Source: Amycolatopsis vastitatis (GTDB lineage: Bacteria; Actinomycetota; Actinomycetes; Mycobacteriales; Pseudonocardiaceae). Taken from it: a stretch of 64,000 nucleotides of DNA. Both the position numbers and the translations under genes were made by a program. Location of the stretch: contig NZ_NMUL01000009.1 in the NCBI RefSeq assembly GCF_002234595.1, forward strand, positions 62,001 to 126,000, in the 5' to 3' direction. Below are positions 58,601 through 64,000 of this stretch, in pieces; within the stretch, counting starts at the first letter, position 1; each line of letters starts with the position of its first letter. The notes below the pieces were generated by a model. The model ran no database searches, was not told the origin of the DNA, and worked only from the letters and a program-made list of their open reading frames with translations.

Positions 58601-59590
58601 GTGACCCCTACTTTGGCGCAGGACATCCGGGACGCGGCCGCGCTGCTCGCGTCGGCCACCGACGTGACGGTGCTCGGGCACGTCCGGCCGGACGCGGACG
58701 CGCTGGGCAGCGCGCTCGCCCTCGGCCGGGCGCTGCTCCAGCGCGGCGCGAAGGTCCGGGTGTCCTTCGGCGAGCCCGACGAGGCCCCGGAGACGCTGCG
58801 GTGGCTCGACGAGGACGGCCTGCTCACCCACCCGGACGACCTGCCGGACACCGAAGCGCTGCTGGTCTGCGTCGACACGCCGACGCCGAAGCGGCTCGGC
58901 CGGCTCGCCGGGCGCGTCGAGCTCGCCGGCGCGGTGCTGGTGATCGACCACCACGCGACCAACACGTTCTACGGCACCTGTCACGTGGTCGACGAGCGCG
59001 CCGAGGCGAGCGCGATCCTCGTCGGCCGGGTCCTGGAGGAGCTGGGCGCCGAGCTGGACGAGCCGATCGCGCGGGGGCTCTACGCGGGGATCGTCACCGA
59101 CACCAGCGGGTTCCGCCGGGCGAGCCCGGAGACGCACCGGATGGCGGCGCGGCTGTTGGAAGCGGGCGTCGACCCCGAAGCGGTGGTGCGGCGGATCGTC
59201 GACGAACGGCCGTACGCCTGGCTGCCGATGCTGTCATCGGTGCTTCGCGAGGCTCAGCTGGAGCCGGCCGCGGCCCAGGGCCGGGGTTTTGTGCACGCCG
59301 TGGTCCGCGAGGAGGCGGCGCGCACGGTCCGCGGCGAAGAGGTCGAGTCGGTCGTCGACGTCGTCCGCTCGGTGCGCGAGGCGGCCGTCGCGGCGGTGCT
59401 CAAGCAGGACCTGGCTCACTTGGGGCAGTGGCAGATTTCGTTGCGCTCCCGGGGGATCGACGTCTCGGCGGTGGCGGCCGAGTTCGGCGGCGGCGGGCAC
59501 CGGCAGGCCGCGGGCTGCACGATCGCGGGCACCGCCGAGGAGGTCCTGGCGGGCCTGCGCGAGGCCTTGGAGCGCGCGCCGCTGCTCTGA
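58601..59590 (+). CDS. nrnA: DHH-family oligoribonuclease/pAp phosphatase (NrnA-like)
   Basis: A 329-aa protein from GTG 58601: HVRPDADALGS (D31, D33), VCVDTPTPKR, VIDHHATN (D116, H117, H118), YAGIVTDTSGFR and the DHHA1 loop FGGGGHRQAAG. It degrades nanoRNA and dephosphorylates pAp in homologues. Its place in the rbfA-truB operon is conserved in actinobacteria. Confidence 0.93.
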   Translation: MTPTLAQDIRDAAALLASATDVTVLGHVRPDADALGSALALGRALLQRGAKVRVSFGEPDEAPETLRWLDEDGLLTHPDDLPDTEALLVCVDTPTPKRLGRLAGRVELAGAVLVIDHHATNTFYGTCHVVDERAEASAILVGRVLEELGAELDEPIARGLYAGIVTDTSGFRRASPETHRMAARLLEAGVDPEAVVRRIVDERPYAWLPMLSSVLREAQLEPAAAQGRGFVHAVVREEAARTVRGEEVESVVDVVRSVREAAVAAVLKQDLAHLGQWQISLRSRGIDVSAVAAEFGGGGHRQAAGCTIAGTAEEVLAGLREALERAPLL

Positions 59591-59645
59591 GCCGGGCGGT
59601 TCCCACCGGCCGGAACTGTCGGTGGCGGCGGTTAGAGTCCGGTCC

Positions 59646-60968
59646 GTGGTGGGTGTGGAGGAGACCGAGCGGGTTCCGGCGAAGCGCGTGCTGGGCCTGG
59701 CTGTGCCCGCGCTGGGGGTGCTGGCCGCCGAGCCGCTGTACGTGCTGGTCGACACCGCCGTCGTCGGTCACCTCGACGCGTTGTCGCTGGCCGGGCTCGC
59801 GCTCGGCGGGGTCGTGCTGGCGCAGGTGTCGAGCCAGCTGACGTTCCTGTCGTACGGCACGACGTCCCGCACGGCCCGGCTGCACGGCGCCGGCCGCCGG
59901 GCCGACGCCGTCCGCGAAGGGGTGCAGGCGACGTGGCTGGCGCTGCTGGTCGGGCTCTTCGTGCTGGTTGCCGGGCAGCTGCTGGCCTGGCCGATCGCGC
60001 GAGCGCTCTCGGGCAGTGACGAGATCGCTTCCGCCGCCGTGTCGTGGCTGCGGATCGCGTTGTTCGGGGCGCCGCTGATCCTGGTCACCATGGCCGGCAA
60101 CGGCTGGATGCGCGGCGTGCAGGACGCCGCGAAACCGCTGCGGTACGTGCTGGCGGGCAACGGGATCTCGGCCGTGCTGTGCCCGGTCCTCGTGTACTGG
60201 GCCGGCCTCGGCCTGGAGGGCTCGGCGATCGCCAACGTCGTCGCTCAGGTGATCTCGGCGTCGCTGTTCTTCGCCGCGCTGGTGCGCGAAAAGGTGGGGC
60301 TGCGGCCGGACTTCAAGGTGATGCGCGCCCAGCTCGGCCTCGGCCGGGACCTGGTGCTGCGCAGCATGGCGTTCCAGGCGTGCTTCGTCTCGGCGGCGGC
60401 CGTCGCGGCCCGGACGTCGACCGAGGCGGTCGGCGCCCACCAGGTGGTGCTGCAGCTGTGGACGTTCCTCGCGCTGGTGCTGGACTCGGTGGCGATCGCC
60501 GCGCAGTCGCTGGTCGGGGCCGCGCTCGGGGCGGGCTCGGCCCGGCAGGCGCGCGGCGTCGCGTCGCAGATCACCGGGTACGGCCTGCTGATGGGCTGCT
60601 TCCTGGGCGTGCTGTTCGCGGCGTTGTCGTGGGTGCTGCCGCACGCGTTCACGTCCGACCCGGGCGTGCTGGCGGAGATTCCGCACGCGTGGTGGTTCTT
60701 CGTGGCGCTCCAGCCGATCGCCGGAGTGGTCTTCGCCCTGGACGGCGTCCTGCTGGGCGCGGGCGACGCGGCCTTCCTCCGCAACGCGACGCTCGGCAGC
60801 GCGGCCCTGGGCTTTCTCCCGCTGATCTGGGCGTCCCTGGGCTTCGGCTGGGGCCTCACGGGCATCTGGACCGGCCTCTCGTTGTTCATGCTCCTGCGCC
60901 TGGCGGCGGTCCTGGCCCGCTGGCGCTCCGGAAACTGGGCGGTCACGGGCGCCATCCGCCCCATCTGA
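59646..60968 (+). CDS. MATE-family (DinF-like) efflux transporter
   Basis: A 440-aa protein with twelve hydrophobic segments: LGLAVPALGVLAAEPLYVLV, DTAVVGHLDALSLAGLALGG, GAPLILVTMAGNGWMRGVQD, VALQPIAGVVFALDGVLLGA. This is the DinF branch of MATE exporters. GTG 59646 is used; further GTGs follow at once. It is the usual neighbour of the DHH gene in this operon. Substrate unknown. Confidence 0.92.
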   Translation: MVGVEETERVPAKRVLGLAVPALGVLAAEPLYVLVDTAVVGHLDALSLAGLALGGVVLAQVSSQLTFLSYGTTSRTARLHGAGRRADAVREGVQATWLALLVGLFVLVAGQLLAWPIARALSGSDEIASAAVSWLRIALFGAPLILVTMAGNGWMRGVQDAAKPLRYVLAGNGISAVLCPVLVYWAGLGLEGSAIANVVAQVISASLFFAALVREKVGLRPDFKVMRAQLGLGRDLVLRSMAFQACFVSAAAVAARTSTEAVGAHQVVLQLWTFLALVLDSVAIAAQSLVGAALGAGSARQARGVASQITGYGLLMGCFLGVLFAALSWVLPHAFTSDPGVLAEIPHAWWFFVALQPIAGVVFALDGVLLGAGDAAFLRNATLGSAALGFLPLIWASLGFGWGLTGIWTGLSLFMLLRLAAVLARWRSGNWAVTGAIRPI

Positions 60969-60970
60969 CC

Positions 60971-61074
60971 GGTCGGCTCGCGTACCCGGACAGTCGGCCG
61001 GCGTACCTGGAGGGTCGGCTCACGAACCGACCCTCCAGGTACGCGAACCGACCCTCCGGGTACGCGAGCCGACC
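60971..61074. repeat. 104-nt near-perfect palindrome (hairpin)
   Basis: Arms 60971-60990 and 61055-61074 are exact complements (GGTCGGCTCGCGTACCCGGA), and an inner 18-bp stem around GCGTACCTGGAGGGTCGG is also exact. The loop is very short. It lies between the convergent MATE and reductase genes. Motifs CGCGTACCCGG and GGAGGGTCG recur at 30.6 kb. Confidence 0.92.
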
Positions 61075-61085
61075 GTTCCGGGACG

Positions 61086-61889
61086 TCAGGTGCGGGCGCG
61101 GCGGATGCGACGGTCCACCATCCGGCGCAGGACCGGCGCCGCGAGCGGGCCCAGCGCCGCGAGCAAGGCCACCGACCGGTCCGGGTACACCGCGAACCGC
61201 TCCCGCTTCACCGCCCGGACGATCGCCGACGCCACCGTCTCGGGCGCCATCGGGCGGATCGTCCCGCTGATCGCGGCCGTCTCGCGCGGCTTCCACCGGT
61301 TCTCCTCGGCCAGCTGCGGCGTGTCGACGTCCGGCGGGTAGACGCAGGCGACGTGCACCCCGGCCGGTGTCAGCTCGTCCCGCAGGGTCTCCATCAGGCC
61401 CCGTACCGCGAACTTCGCCGGCGCGTAGGCCGTGTACCCGTAGATGCCGAGCAGCGCGGCGGCCGACGAGATCGCCACGATCGACCCGGAGTGCCGCCGG
61501 ACCATCGACGGCGCCACCGTGCGCACCGCGTGCAGCGTCCCGAAGTAGTCGACCTCGACCATCCGCCGGAACACCTCGTCGTCCAGCTCCAGGAACTCGC
61601 CGGGACGCGCCTGGCCCGCCGACGTCACCAGCACGTCGCACGGCCCCGCTTCCGAAACCAGCGAAGCGAACGCCTCCTCGACCTCCGCCTGCGACGAGAC
61701 GTCGGCGGCGGCCGTCCGGACCGAAGCGCCGCGTGACTTCAGCGACACCGCCGCCTTCCGCAGCCGCGAAGCGTCCCGCGCGACCAGCGAGACCGACGCC
61801 CCGTGCGCGGCCAGCGCGGCCGCCGTCGCGAGGCCGATCCCACTGGACCCGCCTGTGATCACCGCGTGGGCTCCGCGCAGTCTCGTCAT
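61086..61889 (-). CDS. SDR reductase, 3-ketodihydrosphingosine-reductase-like
   Basis: A 267-aa protein: AVITGGSSGIGLATAAALAA, VTSAGQARPGEF, SIVAISSAAALLGIYGYTAY with YAPAK (Tyr/Lys), and PPDVDTPQLAEENRWKP followed by ETAAISG. The last block is characteristic of KDSR/Tsc10-type ketosphinganine reductases. C-terminal hydrophobic region (SVALLAALGPLAAPVLRRMV) could anchor it to membrane. The lipid substrate is inferred, not shown. Confidence 0.8.
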   Translation of the reverse strand: MTRLRGAHAVITGGSSGIGLATAAALAAHGASVSLVARDASRLRKAAVSLKSRGASVRTAAADVSSQAEVEEAFASLVSEAGPCDVLVTSAGQARPGEFLELDDEVFRRMVEVDYFGTLHAVRTVAPSMVRRHSGSIVAISSAAALLGIYGYTAYAPAKFAVRGLMETLRDELTPAGVHVACVYPPDVDTPQLAEENRWKPRETAAISGTIRPMAPETVASAIVRAVKRERFAVYPDRSVALLAALGPLAAPVLRRMVDRRIRRART

Positions 61890-62043
61890 CGCCGCTCCCG
61901 GATATGAAAGAGATTCACATAAAACCATGTGGCCAATGCCACCGGCGTAACGGCTATGTTTCGACGTTGCTTAGGCGATACAAGTAGTAGGGACGGCAAC
62001 GCGGGCGTCCTGCGTCCGAACCGCCGAAACCCTGGAGGTCCTT

Positions 62044-63369
62044 GTGCCGCCCGCCACCGGCCGTGCCACCGCCCGGTCCTGGCTGATCTGGCTCGCCGCC
62101 GTCACCGCCTACCTCTTCGCGGTCTTCCACCGCACCTCCTTCGGCGTCGCCGGGCTGCAGGCGGCCGAGCGCTTCGGCGTCGGCGCGGCCGCGCTCGGCA
62201 CCTTCACCGTGCTGCAGGTCGGCGTCTACGCCGCGATGCAGATCCCGACCGGCGTCCTCGTCGACCGCTACGGTCCCCGCCGCGTGCTCACCGTCGCGGT
62301 GCTGGTGCTCGGCGCCGGCCAGATCCTGCTCGGCGTCGCCCACTCCTACGGCCTGGCCCTGTTCGCCCGCGGGGTTCTCGGCCTCGGCGACGCGCTCACC
62401 TTCGTCAGCGTGCTGCGCCTGGTCGCCGCCCACTTCCCGGGCGGCCAGTACGCGCTGCTGATGTCGTTCACCTCGGCCATCGGCTACATCGGCAACCTCG
62501 CCGCGACCGTCCCGCTGGCGCTCCTGCTCGACGACGCCGGCTGGACGCCCACCTTCCTGGCCGTCGGCGCCGTCACGGTCCTCTACACCGTGGTCGTGAC
62601 GCTCCGGGTCCGCGACGTCCCGGCGGGCGTGCCACCGGCCGTCCGAGAACAGGTCCGCCCCCGGGAGTTCGCGCACCAGGTCGCCGAGGCGTGGCGGACG
62701 CCGGGGACACGCCTGGGCTTCTGGGTGCACTTCAGCACGATGTTCGCCCCGAACGCCCTGACGCTGCTGTGGGGCGTGCCCTGGCTGGTCCAGGGGCAGG
62801 GCCAGTCGAAGGCCACCGCCAGCGCGCTGCTCACCGTGTTCGTCTTCGGGTCGATGGCGGGCGGGCCGCTGCTGGGCGGCTTGATCGGCCGCCACCCGTC
62901 GCTGCGGATGCCGCTGGTCGGCGGGTACATCGGCGGCGCCGCGCTGGTCTGGGCGACGCTGCTGGGCTGGCCGGGGCAGGTGCCGGTGGCGGTGCTGGTA
63001 CCCGCGTTCGCCTTCCTGGCCTTCGGCGGCCCGGTGTCGATGATCGGCTTCGCCCTCGCCCGCGACTACAACCCGCTCAGCCGCGTCGGCACGGCGACCG
63101 GCGTGGTCAACGTCGGCGGGTTCGTGGCGACGACGATCGCCGCGCTCGCCGTCGGCGTGCTGCTGCAGGCGACCGGCGGGAACTTCCGGCTGGCGCTGCT
63201 GGCGCTCGTGGTGGTGCTGGCGGTCGGCACGGCCCGGATGCTCGTGTGGTGGCGCCGGGCCCGCGCGCACCTCTTCCTCGCCGAAGCCCGCGGGGAGGAG
63301 CTGCCGGTGCGGATCACCCGCCGCCGCTGGGACGCCGCCCTGCCCGAAGCACCGATCGTCGCGGCCTGA
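62044..63369 (+). CDS. MFS transporter
   Basis: A 441-aa protein from GTG 62044 with twelve hydrophobic segments. The loop 2-3 motif is VDRYGPRRVLTVAVL; FHRTSFGVAGLQAAERFGV is at the start and LARGVLGLGDALTFVSVLRL-like helix 4 follows. It resembles nitrate/sugar-phosphate-type or general metabolite MFS members; substrate unknown. Divergent from the KDSR-like gene across 154 bases. Confidence 0.9.
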   Translation: MPPATGRATARSWLIWLAAVTAYLFAVFHRTSFGVAGLQAAERFGVGAAALGTFTVLQVGVYAAMQIPTGVLVDRYGPRRVLTVAVLVLGAGQILLGVAHSYGLALFARGVLGLGDALTFVSVLRLVAAHFPGGQYALLMSFTSAIGYIGNLAATVPLALLLDDAGWTPTFLAVGAVTVLYTVVVTLRVRDVPAGVPPAVREQVRPREFAHQVAEAWRTPGTRLGFWVHFSTMFAPNALTLLWGVPWLVQGQGQSKATASALLTVFVFGSMAGGPLLGGLIGRHPSLRMPLVGGYIGGAALVWATLLGWPGQVPVAVLVPAFAFLAFGGPVSMIGFALARDYNPLSRVGTATGVVNVGGFVATTIAALAVGVLLQATGGNFRLALLALVVVLAVGTARMLVWWRRARAHLFLAEARGEELPVRITRRRWDAALPEAPIVAA

Positions 63370-63385
63370 GCACGTGCGCCCCAAA

Positions 63386-63468
63386 CGCCCCAATGTGGCG
63401 TTGGTTGCGTCCAGCGCACCGAACGCCACATTGGGTGCGTCCAGCGCACCCAACGCCACATTGGGGCG
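63386..63468. repeat. 30-bp tandem repeat within a 19-bp dyad, copy 2
   Basis: CGCCCCAATGTGGCGTTGG (63386-63404) pairs exactly with 63450-63468. Two 30-bp units (63401-63430, 63431-63460) differ at two positions and contain GGTGCGTCCAGCGCACC-type dyads. It has the same architecture as 45698-45780. It lies between the MFS gene and truB, 29 bases before the truB start. Confidence 0.9.
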
Positions 63469-63496
63469 CATCCGGCGGTCTCGATAGGGTTCCCGC

Positions 63497-64000
63497 GTGT
63501 CGAGCCCCAAACCGCCCCGCCGCCCCGCCCCGCCGCCCGGCCTGCTCATCGTCGACAAGCCCGCCGGCATGACGTCGCACGACGTCGTCGCCCGCGCCCG
63601 CCGCATCATGGGCACCCGCAAGGTCGGGCACGCCGGCACGCTCGACCCGATGGCGACCGGCGTGCTGGTGCTCGGCATCGAGCGCGCCACCAAGCTGCTC
63701 GGCCACCTGGCGCTGGACCGCAAGACCTACCTCGCCACCCTGAGCCTGGGCAGCAGCACCACGACCGACGACGCCGAGGGCGAAGTCCTCACGCAAGCCG
63801 AAACCACGAACATCCAGGACGTGGACATCGCGAACGGCGTGGCCAAGCTGACCGGCGACATCCAGCAGGTGCCCAGCGCGGTCAGCGCGGTCAAGATCGA
63901 CGGCAAGCGCGCCTACGCCCGCGTCCGCGCCGGCGAGGACGTCGTCATCCCGCCGCGCCCGGTCACCGTCTACCGCTTCGACGTCCTGGCCGTCCGCCAC
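63497..64000 (+). CDS. truB: tRNA pseudouridine(55) synthase TruB (3' partial)
   Basis: 168 codons are visible from GTG 63497; the C-terminus is beyond the window. GLLIVDKPAGMTSHDVVARA, catalytic block VGHAGTLDPMATGVLVLG with D50, and KTYLATLSLGSSTTTDDAEG are diagnostic. It makes pseudouridine 55 in the T loop of tRNA. Typical end of the nusA-infB operon region, usually followed by ribF. Confidence 0.97.
   Translation, partial: MSSPKPPRRPAPPPGLLIVDKPAGMTSHDVVARARRIMGTRKVGHAGTLDPMATGVLVLGIERATKLLGHLALDRKTYLATLSLGSSTTTDDAEGEVLTQAETTNIQDVDIANGVAKLTGDIQQVPSAVSAVKIDGKRAYARVRAGEDVVIPPRPVTVYRFDVLAVRH

Noticed and set aside
1-64000. Prophage, integrase, transposase or attachment site
   Set aside because: No recombinase, phage structural or transposase-like protein, and no flanking direct repeats were seen; the tRNA at 15268 has no integrase gene beside it.

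Overview
The window is a 64-kb chromosomal segment of a very GC-rich actinomycete (about 70% G+C or more by eye). Supporting signs are frequent GTG starts, dense four-base ATGA/GTGA gene overlaps, a WhiB-family regulator, an LCP cell-wall ligase, a GPP34 protein, and the gene order rimP-nusA-ylxR-infB-DUF503-rbfA...nrnA-MATE...truB. The overall style points to Pseudonocardiaceae, probably Amycolatopsis; this is inference. No insertion sequence, prophage or CRISPR array is visible.

Bases 1-13445 hold the most unusual locus: eleven co-directional, mostly overlapping genes whose 5' end lies outside the window. They encode an E1-like ThiF protein (partial), a protein carrying an effector-associated-type N-terminus, a ubiquitin-like segment and an E2 (UBC) fold with HPN motif and Cys, a JAB/JAMM peptidase, an FtsH/VCP-like AAA+ ATPase, a RavA-type MoxR ATPase, several unrecognised proteins, a helical-repeat protein, a bpX-like protein and a WD40 beta-propeller fused to a degenerate vWA domain. 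This resembles the MoxR-vWA-beta-propeller and FtsH 'ternary' conflict systems described computationally, here merged with a complete prokaryotic ubiquitin-like conjugation/deconjugation set. No effector and no free modifier is visible inside the window.

Bases 13.4-24.7 kb carry a radical-SAM AmrS with a tiny partner, a CAT-anticodon tRNA, a Tat-exported TagC-like beta-propeller protein, a transporter with a divergent LysR regulator, two adjacent sigma-factor genes opposite a WhiB gene with a strong terminator, a SigG-type sigma factor, a DprE2-like reductase and an LCP protein. Bases 24.7-30.5 kb form a catabolic operon (CoA transferase, enoyl-CoA hydratase, acetoacetate-decarboxylase-like enzyme, hydroxyacyl dehydrogenase, acyl-CoA dehydrogenase) behind a LysR gene and a perfect 11-bp inverted repeat.

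Bases 30.5-46.7 kb are regulator-rich: three TetR genes with clear palindromic operators, two two-component systems, an S15-type peptidase, a GPP34 protein, a PH-domain membrane pair and small metabolic genes. From 46.8 kb the translation/transcription operon runs to truB at the right edge, interrupted by an esterase, a secreted Cys-rich protein, a methyltransferase/TetR pair, an NfeD-like/flotillin pair, a TRM11-like methyltransferase, a KDSR-like reductase and an MFS transporter.

Scattered between genes are several repeat families: 30-bp tandem units inside a long dyad (45.7 and 63.4 kb), arrays around a GATCACGCGTG core (30.5 and 40.4 kb), a 104-nt near-perfect hairpin (61.0 kb) and C/G-run elements (15.4, 22.5, 52.0 kb). 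Many sit at gene ends and may act as terminators.
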